Of a stretch of 44,841 nucleotides of DNA, positions 32,398 to 41,197 are shown one piece after another. The stretch comes from Streptomyces sp. OR43. GTDB lineage: Bacteria > Actinomycetota > Actinomycetes > Streptomycetales > Streptomycetaceae. The stretch is from contig NZ_RDBK01000043.1 in assembly GCF_008042275.1 (NCBI RefSeq), positions 3,821,922-3,866,762 of the forward strand, read 5' to 3'. Positions within the stretch are counted from its first letter, which is position 1. Every line of letters starts with the position of its first letter. The notes under the pieces are model-generated. The model saw only the letters and a program-made list of their open reading frames with translations, did not search any database and was not told the DNA's origin. The position numbers and the translations under genes are program-made.

Positions 32398-32444
32398 CCG
32401 ACGGCTCCCGACTCGGCGGCCTCCGGTCCGGACGGGGCTCCCGG

Positions 32445-32855
32445 TCATACCTCGACCGGGAGCCCCGCCGCGCGCCAGGCCTGGAAGCCGCCGATCAGGT
32501 CCGTCGCGCGGTACAGCCCGAGCCGGTGCAGCGATTCGGCGGCGAGGCTCGACGCGTACCCCTCGTTGCAGATCACCACCACGCGCAGACCGTGGCTCAC
32601 GGCCTCTGCCGCGCGATGGCTTCCCTGCGGGTCCAGCCGCCATTCCAGTTCGTTGCGTTCGACGACCAGCGCCCCCGGGATGAGCCCGTCCCGCCCCCGC
32701 AGTTCCGCGTAGCGGATGTCCACGAGCAGCGCGCCGTCCTCGGCGGCCGCCTTCGCCTCGTGCGGTCCGAGCCGCTCGTATCCGGCCCGCACCCGCTCCA
32801 GGAGCTGGTCGATCCCGGGCGGGGCGTCGCCGCCGTCGTGCTGGGTGTCGCTCAC
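32445..32855 (-). CDS. Rhodanese-domain sulfurtransferase
   Basis: 136 residues from the GTG at 32855, which overlaps the stop of the cysteine dioxygenase gene (GTGA). One rhodanese domain with active Cys96 in VVVICNEGYASS. The LVDIRYAELR and IGGFQAWRAAG segments are typical of the family. It moves sulfane sulfur between thiols. Translational coupling to cysteine dioxygenase suggests a shared role in removing excess cysteine or its sulfur products. Confidence 0.9.
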   Translation of the reverse strand: MSDTQHDGGDAPPGIDQLLERVRAGYERLGPHEAKAAAEDGALLVDIRYAELRGRDGLIPGALVVERNELEWRLDPQGSHRAAEAVSHGLRVVVICNEGYASSLAAESLHRLGLYRATDLIGGFQAWRAAGLPVEV

Positions 32856-33388
32856 TGCCAGTCCTCCGGGCGTTCGGTCTGCTCGAGACGGAGCACCGCG
32901 CCGGTACGGCTGTAGCGCCGGATCTGCGGCAGCGGCGGGTAGTACGCGTGGACGGAGACGGCGTGCTCCGTGGCGGATTCGTTCAGCACCTCGTGGACGT
33001 GGTGCCGGCCGAACGCCTTGCCCTGACCCGCCGTCAACTGCCGTGACCGGTCGATGTCCTCGGCCAGTTCCAGGGTTTTCCAGCCGTCGGTGGGCAGCCG
33101 TGCCGCGAGCGAGTGCTCCTTCAGCGTCCCGGCCGCGGTGAGGAAGGCGCCGATCGAGTCGGCGTGGTCGTGCCAGCCGGTGCCGGTGCCGGGCGGCCAG
33201 CCGATCAGCCAGGCCTCGCTGCCCCCGGGCCCGTCGAGCCGGACCCAGGTACGGCCCTCCGGATCGAGGGGAAGCGAGGCGATGAGCACGGTATCGGCGG
33301 CGGTACGGCGGACGAAGTCGAGCAGTTCCGCGGCGGTCGGGCCGGAGGACGTGCGTACGGGCACGACAGGGGAAGGAGAGGCAGACAC
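32852..33388 (-). CDS. Cysteine dioxygenase type I
   Basis: 178 residues from a GTG at 33388. The cupin metal motif is GWHDHADS (His73, His75), with the third His in RHHVHEVLN (129-132). It oxidises cysteine to cysteine sulfinate using Fe(II) and oxygen. A short Cys-rich leader peptide lies 74 bases upstream, and the rhodanese gene is coupled downstream. The C-terminus includes SVHAYYPPLPQIRRY, found in bacterial cysteine dioxygenases. Confidence 0.92.
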   Translation of the reverse strand: MSASPSPVVPVRTSSGPTAAELLDFVRRTAADTVLIASLPLDPEGRTWVRLDGPGGSEAWLIGWPPGTGTGWHDHADSIGAFLTAAGTLKEHSLAARLPTDGWKTLELAEDIDRSRQLTAGQGKAFGRHHVHEVLNESATEHAVSVHAYYPPLPQIRRYSRTGAVLRLEQTERPEDWQ

Positions 33389-33422
33389 AGGGACCGTCCT
33401 GAGAGTTCGCGTGGGTGCCCCT

Positions 33423-33444
33423 GCCGCACGTCACGGCGCGCGGC
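33423..33444 (-). promoter_or_regulatory. Hairpin between leader peptide and cysteine dioxygenase
   Basis: On the minus-strand transcript GCCGCGCG and CGUGCGGC can pair (8 bp, one G-U) with a six-base loop. Next to it, CAGGG (33423-33419) can pair with CCCUG (33392-33388) that includes the first base of the dioxygenase start codon. These look like parts of a leader-peptide switch, though I could not fold the RNA. Confidence 0.4.
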
Positions 33445-33462
33445 GGAGCAGGAGAAGGCGAT

Positions 33463-33549
33463 TCAGCAGGACGGGCGACACACGCAGCCCGCATAGCGGA
33501 GCAGGTCCATATGGACCCTCCGCCACAGGCGCACATCGGTGTCGGTCAT
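33463..33549 (-). CDS. Cys-rich leader peptide upstream of cysteine dioxygenase
   Basis: A 28-codon frame: MTDTDVRLWRRVHMDLLR at the start and YAGCVCRPSC before TGA. Three Cys codons fall in the last seven. Streptomycete sulfur genes often follow such small peptides, and in mycobacteria leaderless Cys-rich short frames act as cysteine-responsive attenuators. The ATG is exactly where transcription should begin from the promoter at 33585-33557, so it looks leaderless. When charged Cys-tRNA is scarce, ribosomes would stall here and change expression of the cysteine-degrading genes. Confidence 0.78.
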   Translation of the reverse strand: MTDTDVRLWRRVHMDLLRYAGCVCRPSC

Positions 33550-33556
33550 GTTCCGG

Positions 33557-33585
33557 AGTAGACCATGTGCGCCCGCGTCGGTCAA
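33557..33585 (-). promoter_or_regulatory. Promoter for the leader peptide and cysteine dioxygenase operon
   Basis: TTGACC (33585-33580), a 17-base spacer and TCTACT (33562-33557) on the minus strand. The -10 ends seven bases before the leader ATG. The -35 overlaps the TGA of the upstream monooxygenase gene. Confidence 0.62.
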
Positions 33586-35195
33586 TTGACGTCTGCGGTC
33601 CGGTCGGAGCGTACGGAGGCGAGAGCCGCGCCGCCGCGCGCCGCGTCCGCCGCCGCGAGGAGCTCCGCCGGCCGGACACCGCCGAACGACTCCACGAGAT
33701 GGCCGTCCGGCCTGATGAGCAGCACGGTGTGCGCGGACGCCCCCGGGTAACTCTCGGCGACCAGCAGCTCGGCCTTCACCGGGAGGCCGTCGACCGTCTC
33801 GACGAGCCGGGGCATGACCCCGGCCCGCATCCAGTGCCGCCGGTCCCAGACCCCGGTGCCCGGCGCGACGAGCAGCACGAGCAGATGCCCCTGCCCCAGC
33901 CGCTCCCGGAGCCGTACGGGCGTTCCGTCCGGTGCGGTGACCCGTACATCGGCGACCGGCGCACCGGGGGGCGTGCCCACGGCGGTGTGCGCCTCCGCGC
34001 GTGGGGGCGCAAGGGGGGAGTGGGAGTAGGACGGGGGCGCACCGAGTGGCCCGCACCCCAGATGTCCGTCGGTGAGCAGCGAGTCGTGCCCCCGTGCGCT
34101 CCCCGGGACAAGGGTCCGCAGACCCCCGCCGCCCCGCAGTATCGGCAACGACTGGTCGGCGGCGCGCAGACGGGAGGCGACGGCGGCCCGGCGTTCGGCC
34201 TGGTAGCTGTCGAGGAGCACCTCGGACGCACCGTGGTGCCAGGCCAGTGCCAGCTTCCACGCGAGGTTCTCGGCGTCCCGCAGCCCCTCGTCGAGCCCCT
34301 GAGTGCCGAGGGCACCCAGCAGATGCGCGGCGTCCCCGGCCAGGAAGGCCCGCTTCGCCCGCCACCGCCGGGCGAGCCGGTGATGGAGGGTGTAGACACC
34401 GGTGTCCAGCAGTTCGTACGGGGGTGTCTCGCCGCACCAGCCCTCCAGGGTGTCCCGGACCCGGGTGACCAGGGCGTCCGGCGTGACGAGCTCACCGCGC
34501 GGCGGCAGCAGCCAGTCCAGCCGCCACACCCCGTCCGGCAGCGGCCGCGCGGTGACCTCGGCCCCGCCGGTGCGCCAGGGCGGCAACCGGTGCAGTACCG
34601 CTTCGCCGGGCCAGGGCAGTTCGGTGCGCAGCGCGGCGACGGCATGCCGCTCCACCGCCGTACGCCCGGGAAACCGGATGTCGAGGAGCTTGCGCACGGT
34701 GGACCGGGCCCCGTCGCAGCCGACCAGATAACTCCCGCGCCACCAGGTCGAACCCGGCTCCCGGGTGTGCACCGTGACGCCGTCGGCGTCCTGCTCCAGC
34801 GTGTCGATGCGGCTGAGCCGCGCCGTCTGTACGAGTTCCTGCGCGGCGACCGCGTCCCGCAGGCCCCGCACCAGCGCGTGCTGCGGTACGTGGACGGGGG
34901 CGGCAGGCAGGTCGGAGACGGGGGAGCCCTCGCCGAGCGGCAGCTGCCGTACGAGCTGCCGGCGCCGCATCGACCGCCAGCCGGACCAGCGGAGACCCTC
35001 GTCGTGCAGCGTCTTGCAACCGAGCCGTTCGACCAGATCGGCGGTGTCCTCGCGCAGCACGACCGTGCGGGCCGGACGTGTCTCGTCCTTGCCCGGGTCC
35101 TCGTCGAGAAGCACGGAGGGCACACCCTGCGCCGCGAGGGCGAGCGACAGCGCCAGGCCTACGGGCCCGGCACCGACGACGATCACCGGGTCCAC
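33582..35195 (-). CDS. FAD-dependent aromatic monooxygenase
   Basis: 537 residues from the GTG at 35195. The dinucleotide motif GAGPVG is at 8-13. The second FAD motif FLAGDAAHLLGALGTQGLDEG lies near residue 275 in shortened form, and the DG motif is LVGCDGARSTVRKLL. It belongs to the PF01494 family with a thioredoxin-like C-terminal region, like 3-(3-hydroxyphenyl)propionate or polyketide aromatic hydroxylases. The usual His of the GDAAH(x)PP motif is followed by LLGALG, a small variation. No pathway partner is visible. Confidence 0.87.
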   Translation of the reverse strand: MDPVIVVGAGPVGLALSLALAAQGVPSVLLDEDPGKDETRPARTVVLREDTADLVERLGCKTLHDEGLRWSGWRSMRRRQLVRQLPLGEGSPVSDLPAAPVHVPQHALVRGLRDAVAAQELVQTARLSRIDTLEQDADGVTVHTREPGSTWWRGSYLVGCDGARSTVRKLLDIRFPGRTAVERHAVAALRTELPWPGEAVLHRLPPWRTGGAEVTARPLPDGVWRLDWLLPPRGELVTPDALVTRVRDTLEGWCGETPPYELLDTGVYTLHHRLARRWRAKRAFLAGDAAHLLGALGTQGLDEGLRDAENLAWKLALAWHHGASEVLLDSYQAERRAAVASRLRAADQSLPILRGGGGLRTLVPGSARGHDSLLTDGHLGCGPLGAPPSYSHSPLAPPRAEAHTAVGTPPGAPVADVRVTAPDGTPVRLRERLGQGHLLVLLVAPGTGVWDRRHWMRAGVMPRLVETVDGLPVKAELLVAESYPGASAHTVLLIRPDGHLVESFGGVRPAELLAAADAARGGAALASVRSDRTADVN

Positions 35196-35378
35196 GGCGC
35201 GGCCCCCGGAACACCTGTGGTCGGACGCGAGGAGGCGCAGGAGAGGAGGCAGGAGGCCGGGACGGCTCCTGGGGCGGAGGGCGGCGTCGAAGGAGATGCG
35301 GCGGCGGTGGCTCGGGGCGCGATCACAGAACGTATGCAACCTACTGGGGGTGCGTGCGTCAAGTGACACCGGAACGCG

Positions 35379-35414
35379 GCGAGGGGCGGTGGCAGGAGTG
35401 CCACCGCCCCTCGC
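35379..35414. terminator. Intrinsic terminator downstream of gluD
   Basis: A perfect 16-bp stem (GCGAGGGGCGGTGGCA with its complement) around a GGAG loop, starting 21 bases after the gluD stop on the minus strand. There is no U-tract, common for streptomycete terminators. It separates gluABCD from the monooxygenase gene. Confidence 0.88.
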
Positions 35415-35435
35415 GGGATGTCTGCCGACGAGCCG

Positions 35436-36326
35436 TCAGGTGGAAGCCGAGTCCATGACGAGCACCGGCTCACCGACCGTCGTCGGTGCGCCCTTCTTGC
35501 CGTCGCTCTTCTTCCGTTGCCGCAACCGTCGCTCCAGCCAGCTCGCGAACGAGGTCAGGGAGAAGTTCACGGCGATGTAGATCAGTGCGATGACGGTGAA
35601 GCACGCAATGGTGTTCGCCCCGTAGTTTGCCGACATCGGCCGGACCGACGCCAGCAGTTCGGGGAACGTCATCATCGCGCCACCCAGGGCGGTGTCCTTC
35701 ACGATCACCACGAGCTGACTGACGATCGCGGGCAGCATGGCGGTCACCGCCTGCGGGAGCAGAACGAAGACCATGGTCTGGCCCTTGCGCATCCCGATCG
35801 CCTTTGCGGCATCCGTCTGCCCCGACGGGAGGGTCAGAATGCCCGCCCGTACGATCTCGGCGAGTACCGACGCGTTGTAGAGCACCAGGCCGGTGATTAC
35901 CGCGTACAGCGGACGGGTGTCGGTGGAGATGTTTGTGTACTCGGAGTACACGGCATTCGCGATGATCATCAGGATCAGCACGGGAATGGCCCGGAAGAAC
36001 TCCACCACCACACCGGACGGCACCCGCATCCACCGGTGGTCCGACAGCCGGCCGATACCGAACAGGGCGCCCAGCGGCAGCGCGATGATCAGCGCGAAGA
36101 ACGCCGCCTTGAGGGTGTTCCAGAGCCCGGGCCAGATGTAGGTCTCCCAGGGCTGGGAACTGGTGAAGAAGGGCTTCCACTTGATCCAGTCAAGCTGGTG
36201 CTTGGAGGCGAGGCCGTCGTACACCCACCACACCACGACCGCGGCGACGAGGACGAACAGGACCGTGTAGAGGATGTTGCGCCGTTTGGCGCGCGGTCCC
36301 TGGGCGTCATAGAGAACGGAGCTCAT
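35436..36326 (-). CDS. gluD: Glutamate ABC transporter permease GluD
   Basis: 296 residues. About six membrane spans; the permease signature is around EIVRAGILTLPSGQTDAAKAIGM in part, with LPQAVTAMLPAI after it. It matches the His/Glu/Gln/Arg/opine type permease of the actinobacterial glutamate system. It overlaps gluC by four bases, so the two are translated together. The C-terminal tail is basic then acidic and cytoplasmic. Confidence 0.92.
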   Translation of the reverse strand: MSSVLYDAQGPRAKRRNILYTVLFVLVAAVVVWWVYDGLASKHQLDWIKWKPFFTSSQPWETYIWPGLWNTLKAAFFALIIALPLGALFGIGRLSDHRWMRVPSGVVVEFFRAIPVLILMIIANAVYSEYTNISTDTRPLYAVITGLVLYNASVLAEIVRAGILTLPSGQTDAAKAIGMRKGQTMVFVLLPQAVTAMLPAIVSQLVVIVKDTALGGAMMTFPELLASVRPMSANYGANTIACFTVIALIYIAVNFSLTSFASWLERRLRQRKKSDGKKGAPTTVGEPVLVMDSAST

Positions 36327-36988
36327 CGCTTCACCGCCACCTTCTTGCTCACCCAGCCGAGAAGGAGGCCGGTGGGGAGGGTCAGAACGATGAATCCGAG
36401 TGCGAAGATGGCCGCAATCAGAAGCAGTTGGGCTTCCGCCTCGATCATGCCCTTCATCAGGTAGGAGGCCTCCGCCACACCGATCGCGGAAGCGACCGTG
36501 GTGTTCTTCGTCAGCGCGATCAGCACGTTGGAGAGCGGATTGACGACCGAGCGAAAGGCCTGCGGGAGGATAATCAGCCGCAGTACCTGAGCGAAGGTGA
36601 GGCCGAGGGCGCGCGCCGCTTCGGCCTGGCCGACCGGCACCGTGTTGATCCCGGATCGCAGTGCTTCACAGACGAAGGCTGCGGTGTACGCGCTCAGAGC
36701 GAGCACCGCGAGCCGGAAGTTGATATCGGTGAAGTCACTGGCACCGAGCTTGACGCTCAGCGTCTGGAACAGGCCCAGCGACGCGAAGATAATGATCACC
36801 GTCAGCGGAATGTTCCGGACCACGTTCACGTAGGCCGTGGCGAAGCCGCGCATTAGGGGGACCGGGCTGACCTTCATGCCGGCCAGCAGCGTTCCCCATA
36901 TGAGGGAGCCGAGGGCGGAGTACACGGTGAGCTGCACCGTTACCCAGAACGCCCCAAGCAGGTCGTAACCATCAAGAAAGTCGAACAC
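36323..36988 (-). CDS. gluC: Glutamate ABC transporter permease GluC
   Basis: 221 residues with five to six membrane spans. Conserved EALRSGINTVPVGQAEAARA and LPQAFRSVVNPLSN are the coupling segment for the ATPase. It forms a heterodimeric channel with GluD for glutamate uptake. A hairpin at 37021-37048 lies between gluB and gluC. Confidence 0.93.
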   Translation of the reverse strand: MFDFLDGYDLLGAFWVTVQLTVYSALGSLIWGTLLAGMKVSPVPLMRGFATAYVNVVRNIPLTVIIIFASLGLFQTLSVKLGASDFTDINFRLAVLALSAYTAAFVCEALRSGINTVPVGQAEAARALGLTFAQVLRLIILPQAFRSVVNPLSNVLIALTKNTTVASAIGVAEASYLMKGMIEAEAQLLLIAAIFALGFIVLTLPTGLLLGWVSKKVAVKR

Positions 36989-37020
36989 GATCTCCCGCGC
37001 TTCCGCGTGTAGGAGGGCAT

Positions 37021-37048
37021 GGCGCGCCGCCCTCAGTGGCGGCGCGCC
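37021..37048 (-). terminator. Hairpin between gluB and gluC
   Basis: GGCGCGCCGCC and GGCGGCGCGCC pair perfectly (11 bp) around a six-base loop in the 74-base gap. Such elements commonly stabilise the binding-protein message or partly stop transcription so that GluB is made in excess over the permeases. Confidence 0.75.
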
Positions 37049-37062
37049 CGGTCAGCCCTGCT

Positions 37063-37905
37063 TCACTTGACGACGTTGCCGATCTTCGGGGCGGGCTCGT
37101 TCTTGTAGCCCGCCGGACCGAAGTTGGCCTCCACGGCCTTGTCCCACGAACCGTCCGAGACCATCTTGGTCAGCGCGTCGTTGATCTTCTTCTTGAGGTC
37201 GGCGTCGCCCTTCTTCAGGCCGATGCCGTAGTTCTCGTTGGTCATCTTGAAGCCGGCCAGCTTGAACTTGCCCTTGTTGGCGTCCTGCGAGGCATACCCG
37301 GCCAGGATGCTGTCGTCGGTGGTCAGCGCGTCGACGACCTTGTTCTCCAGGCCGGTCAGGCACTCCGAGTAGCCGCCGAACTCCTGGAGCTGGGCCTTCG
37401 GGGCCAGCTTGTCCTTGACGTTCTTCGCCGAGGTCGAGCCGGTGACCGAGCAGAGCTTCTTGTTGTTCAGATCCTCGGGCGACTTGATCGAGGTGTCATC
37501 CGCGCGGACCAGGATGTCCTGGTGGGCAAGGAGGTACGGACCCGCGAAGTCGACCTTCTGCAGACGCTCGTCGTTGATCGAGTAGGACGCGGCGATGAAC
37601 TTCACGTCACCGCGCTCGATCGACGTCTCGCGGTCGGCGCTCTTGGTCTCCTTGAACGTGATGTCCGCGGCGTCGTAGCCCAGTTCCTTGGCGACGTACG
37701 TGGCGACATCGACGTCGAAGCCGGTGTACTTGCCGTCCGGGGTCTTCAGACCGATACCAGGCTGGTCGATCTTGATGCCGATGGTGATCTTCTTGCCGCC
37801 GCCCGAACCGGACGCGTCGTCCTTGTCGTTGGAACCACAGGCGGTGGCGGTCAGGGCGAGGGCGAGCACGGCGGCCGAGGCGGCGGTGACCTTACGAAGC
37901 TGCAT
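37063..37905 (-). CDS. gluB: Glutamate-binding lipoprotein GluB
   Basis: 280 residues. The signal peptide ends in LTATAC with lipidated Cys23. The mature part is an SBP_bac_3 domain: KITIGIKIDQPGIGLK, GFDVDVATYVAKELG, and FIAASYSINDERLQKVDFAG. It binds glutamate outside the membrane for GluCD. The order gluA-gluB-gluC-gluD is the conserved corynebacterial/streptomycete one. Confidence 0.95.
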   Translation of the reverse strand: MQLRKVTAASAAVLALALTATACGSNDKDDASGSGGGKKITIGIKIDQPGIGLKTPDGKYTGFDVDVATYVAKELGYDAADITFKETKSADRETSIERGDVKFIAASYSINDERLQKVDFAGPYLLAHQDILVRADDTSIKSPEDLNNKKLCSVTGSTSAKNVKDKLAPKAQLQEFGGYSECLTGLENKVVDALTTDDSILAGYASQDANKGKFKLAGFKMTNENYGIGLKKGDADLKKKINDALTKMVSDGSWDKAVEANFGPAGYKNEPAPKIGNVVK

Positions 37906-37974
37906 GGTGATATTCCCTAGAGTTGACGCGATGTGAGTGATCGGCCGGTCCGGAGACCGGCGCCGAAGGCTCCA

Positions 37975-38763
37975 TCAGTGGTGAAGGATCTTCGACAGGA
38001 AGTCCTTGGCCCGGTCACTGCGCGGGTTGCTGAAGAACTGGTCGGGCGTGGCCTCTTCGACGATCTTTCCGTCCGCCATGAAGACGACCCGGTTCGCCGC
38101 GGAGCGGGCGAAGCCCATCTCGTGGGTGACGACGACCATGGTCATGCCGTCGCGGGCGAGCTGCTGCATGACCTCCAGCACCTCGTTGATCATCTCCGGG
38201 TCGAGCGCGGAGGTCGGCTCGTCGAAGAGCATGACCTTCGGGTCCATCGCCAACGCCCGAGCGATCGCCACACGTTGCTGCTGGCCACCGGAGAGCTGGG
38301 AGGGGTACTTGTCGGCCTGGGTTCCGACGCCCACCCGGTCGAGCAGTGAACGTGCCTTGTCCTCGGCAGCCTTCTTGTCCGTCTTGCGGACCTTGAGCTG
38401 GCCGAGCGTCACGTTCTCGAGCACCGTCTTGTGCGCGAAGAGGTTGAACGACTGGAAGACCATGCCGACATCGGCACGCAGCCTCGCCAGCTCCTTGCCC
38501 TCCGCGGGCAACGGCTTTCCGTCGATCGAGATCGCGCCCGAGTCGATCGTCTCCAAGCGGTTGATCGTGCGGCACAGCGTGGACTTCCCGGACCCGGAGG
38601 GCCCGATGACGACCACGACCTCGCCACGGGCGATCGTCAGGTCGATGTCCTGGAGCACATGCAGCGCGCCGAAGTGCTTGTTGACGTTGCTCAGCACGAC
38701 CAGGTCGCCGCCGGGCGCGGGTGCAGCGTCCTCGGCGCCCTTGGTCACTGAAACTCCGCTCAT
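37975..38763 (-). CDS. gluA: Glutamate ABC transporter ATPase GluA
   Basis: 262 residues. Walker A GPSGSGKST, Q-loop VFQSFNLF, signature LSGGQQQRV, Walker B VMLFDEPTSALD and switch His in VVTHEMGFA. It powers glutamate import and heads the minus-strand operon. It is divergent from the GluR-like regulator; that two-component pair has been reported in S. coelicolor to respond to glutamate and control gluABCD. Confidence 0.95.
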   Translation of the reverse strand: MSGVSVTKGAEDAAPAPGGDLVVLSNVNKHFGALHVLQDIDLTIARGEVVVVIGPSGSGKSTLCRTINRLETIDSGAISIDGKPLPAEGKELARLRADVGMVFQSFNLFAHKTVLENVTLGQLKVRKTDKKAAEDKARSLLDRVGVGTQADKYPSQLSGGQQQRVAIARALAMDPKVMLFDEPTSALDPEMINEVLEVMQQLARDGMTMVVVTHEMGFARSAANRVVFMADGKIVEEATPDQFFSNPRSDRAKDFLSKILHH

Positions 38764-39078
38764 CGGCTTCTTGCTCCGTCCTCCTCGGTTGGGAAGGACC
38801 TTAGTGACGCAGTGCGACCAGCGTCATTACATCTGAGCGGAAATTGAGCATAACGATCCGGCTGCAACCGGACACTCCGTGTGAACGGGGCGCCTTTCCG
38901 GGCCCCGGGGCGTACCGGGTGCATAACGGAAACCTGGATGCAACAGGCGGGCACTTGACTGGCCCCCCGTCATCGGAGTGGATGCTCTGGTACACCCTGA
39001 CGTGAAACGCCCCGGTACGGGGAAGTAACCGGGGGTGTACGCGACCGTACGGATACCGCGCAGGGAGAGAGGGGGGCC
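38764..39078. other. Divergent region between gluA and gluR
   Basis: A 315-base gap that should contain both promoters and any GluR sites. The locally AT-rich stretch around 38815-38860 is the likely gluA promoter zone. I could not identify a clear GluR direct repeat by eye. Confidence 0.5.
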
Positions 39079-39771
39079 ATGAGACTGCTGCTCGTCGAGG
39101 ACGACAACCACGTTGCCGCCGCCCTGTCCGCGATCCTCGCCCGGCACGGCTTCCAGGTCGTCCACGCCCGCAGCGGCGAGGAGGCGCTCCAGGCGCTGCT
39201 GCCCACCGAGACCGAACCCGTCGGTGTCGTGCTCCTCGACCTCGGCCTGCCCGACCAGGACGGCTACGAGGTGTGCGGGAAGATCCGCAAGCGCAGCTCC
39301 GTACCCGTGATCATGGTGACCGCGCGGGCCGACGTCCGCTCACGGATCCACGGGCTCAACCTCGGCGCCGACGACTACGTGACCAAGCCGTACGACACCG
39401 GTGAGCTCCTCGCCCGTATCCACGCCGTCAGCCGGCGCAAGACGGGTCCCGAGGACACCGCGCCCATGCCCGTCGCCGCGCTGCGCCTGGGGCATGTGCA
39501 CATCGAGCTGCCCACCCGCCGGGTCAGCGTCGACGGCAGCGAAGTGCAGCTCACCCGCAAGGAGTTCGACCTGCTCGCGCTGCTCGCCCAGCGGCCCGGC
39601 GTGGTGTTCCGCCGGGAACAGATCATCAGCGAGGTGTGGCGTACGAGCTGGGAGGGGACGGGCCGCACCCTGGAGGTGCATGTCGCCTCGCTGCGCTCCA
39701 AGCTGCGGCTGCCCGCCCTGATCGAGACCGTGCGCGGGGTCGGCTACCGCCTCGTCGCGCCGGCCGCGTAG
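39079..39771 (+). CDS. gluR: OmpR-family response regulator GluR-like
   Basis: 230 residues. Receiver domain with acidic DD near 8-9, phosphoacceptor Asp54 in VLLDLGLPD, and Lys in DDYVTKPY. The C-terminal OmpR winged helix contains LTRKEFDLLALLAQRPG and VHVASLRSKL..IETVRGVGYRL. Its position, divergent from gluA and followed by a kinase, matches the GluR-GluK system of S. coelicolor. The symbol is assigned by this context. Confidence 0.85.
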   Translation: MRLLLVEDDNHVAAALSAILARHGFQVVHARSGEEALQALLPTETEPVGVVLLDLGLPDQDGYEVCGKIRKRSSVPVIMVTARADVRSRIHGLNLGADDYVTKPYDTGELLARIHAVSRRKTGPEDTAPMPVAALRLGHVHIELPTRRVSVDGSEVQLTRKEFDLLALLAQRPGVVFRREQIISEVWRTSWEGTGRTLEVHVASLRSKLRLPALIETVRGVGYRLVAPAA

Positions 39772-39787
39772 AGGGCGCTCGTTCCCG

Positions 39788-41182
39788 TTGCGTACCCGGC
39801 TGCTTCCGCTGCTCATCGTCCTCATGGCGGGCGTCCTGCTCGCCCTCGGCTTCCCGCTGGCCGTCAGCGTGGCGGCGGCCCGGCAACAGGGCGTCGTGAT
39901 CGACCGCATCGACGACACGGCACGCTTCGCCGCGCTCGCCCAGTTCATCACCGAACGCACCAGCGGCTACGACGAACGGCGCCGCACGCTCCGGGGCGAG
40001 CTGGAGACGTACGACTCCGTGTACGGCATCAGGGCCGGTGTCTTCTACCGCGACGACACCGCCATGGCCAAGGCGCCGGCGTCCTGGCAACTGCCCGACG
40101 AGGGCGAGGGCCGTGAGGCGTTCAAGGAGGCGCTGCTCGGCCGTCGCAGCCACGACCCGCCCCAGGTCTGGCCCTGGCAGGACGGCCGGGTCGTCGTCGC
40201 CTCGCCCGTCGTGCGGGACGGCGATGTGATCGCCGTCGTCGTCATCGACTCGCCCACCGACCAGATGCGCGCCGCCACGCTCCGCGGCTGGCTGGTGATC
40301 GCCGCGGGCGAGGTCATCGCGATGCTGGTGGCCGTCGGCGCCGCGAACCGGCTCACCGGCTGGGTGCTGCTCCCCGTGCGGACTCTGGACGCCGCCGCCC
40401 ACGACATCGCCATCGGGCGCATGCGGTCCCGGGTGGCGGCCTCCGGCGGGCCCCCGGAACTCAGGCGCCTGGCCCGTTCGTTCAACGAGATGGCCGACAA
40501 CGTCGAGGACGTGCTGGAGCAGCAGCGCGCCTTCGTGGCCGACGCCTCCCACCAGTTGCGCAATCCCCTGGCCGCCCTGCTGCTGCGGATCGAGCTGCTC
40601 GCTCTCGAACTTCCCGAGGGCAACGAGGAGATCGCCTCGGTGCGTACGGAGGGCAAGCGGCTCGGCCAGGTTCTCGACGACCTCCTCGACCTGGCGCTGG
40701 CCGAGCACGCCGACGCCGATCTGCAGCTCACGGACATCGGCGGCCTCAGCGCCGAGCGGGTCGCCTCCTGGCGGCCGGTGGCCGAGGAGAGGGGCGTGAG
40801 GCTGCGGGCGGACGGCATGGCGGCCGTCACCGCCTGGGCGGACCCCATCGCCCTGTCCAGCGCACTCGACGCGATCATCGACAACGCCCTCAAGTTCACC
40901 CCGCGGGACGAGGAGGTCCGGGTCACGGTCGCCTCCGACGGCGCGTGTGTCACCGTCGTCGTCGCGGACGGCGGACCGGGTCTCACCGATCAGGAGTTGG
41001 AGCGCGTGGGCGACCGGTTCTGGCGCAGTTCCCAGCATCAGAACGTACGGGGATCGGGGCTCGGCCTCTCCATCTCCAAGGCGCTCCTCGCCGCGAGCGA
41101 CGGCTCGCTGTCCTGCGCGCGGAACGAACCGCACGGGCTGCGGGTGACGGTCTCGGTCCCGCGCAACGACCCGCGGGGCTGA
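39788..41182 (+). CDS. gluK: Sensor histidine kinase GluK-like
   Basis: 464 residues from a TTG start at 39788, 17 bases after gluR. Span 1 covers residues about 6-30; an extracytoplasmic sensor of about 135 residues follows; span 2 is about 166-188, then a HAMP linker. The phosphoacceptor is His255 in ADASHQLRNPLAALL. The ATP domain has DNALKFTP (N box), DGGPGL (G1) and GSGLGLSISKALL (G2). It likely senses external glutamate directly or through a partner. The convergent neighbour is a TAXI binding protein. Confidence 0.87.
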   Translation: MRTRLLPLLIVLMAGVLLALGFPLAVSVAAARQQGVVIDRIDDTARFAALAQFITERTSGYDERRRTLRGELETYDSVYGIRAGVFYRDDTAMAKAPASWQLPDEGEGREAFKEALLGRRSHDPPQVWPWQDGRVVVASPVVRDGDVIAVVVIDSPTDQMRAATLRGWLVIAAGEVIAMLVAVGAANRLTGWVLLPVRTLDAAAHDIAIGRMRSRVAASGGPPELRRLARSFNEMADNVEDVLEQQRAFVADASHQLRNPLAALLLRIELLALELPEGNEEIASVRTEGKRLGQVLDDLLDLALAEHADADLQLTDIGGLSAERVASWRPVAEERGVRLRADGMAAVTAWADPIALSSALDAIIDNALKFTPRDEEVRVTVASDGACVTVVVADGGPGLTDQELERVGDRFWRSSQHQNVRGSGLGLSISKALLAASDGSLSCARNEPHGLRVTVSVPRNDPRG

Positions 41183-41197
41183 GGGAGCACCCGCCCC

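Noticed and set aside
29653..32643. Minus-strand open frame of nearly 1,000 codons
   Set aside because: It is the antisense of the FtsX-type permease gene. Its Gly/Arg/Asp-rich translation has no domain features.
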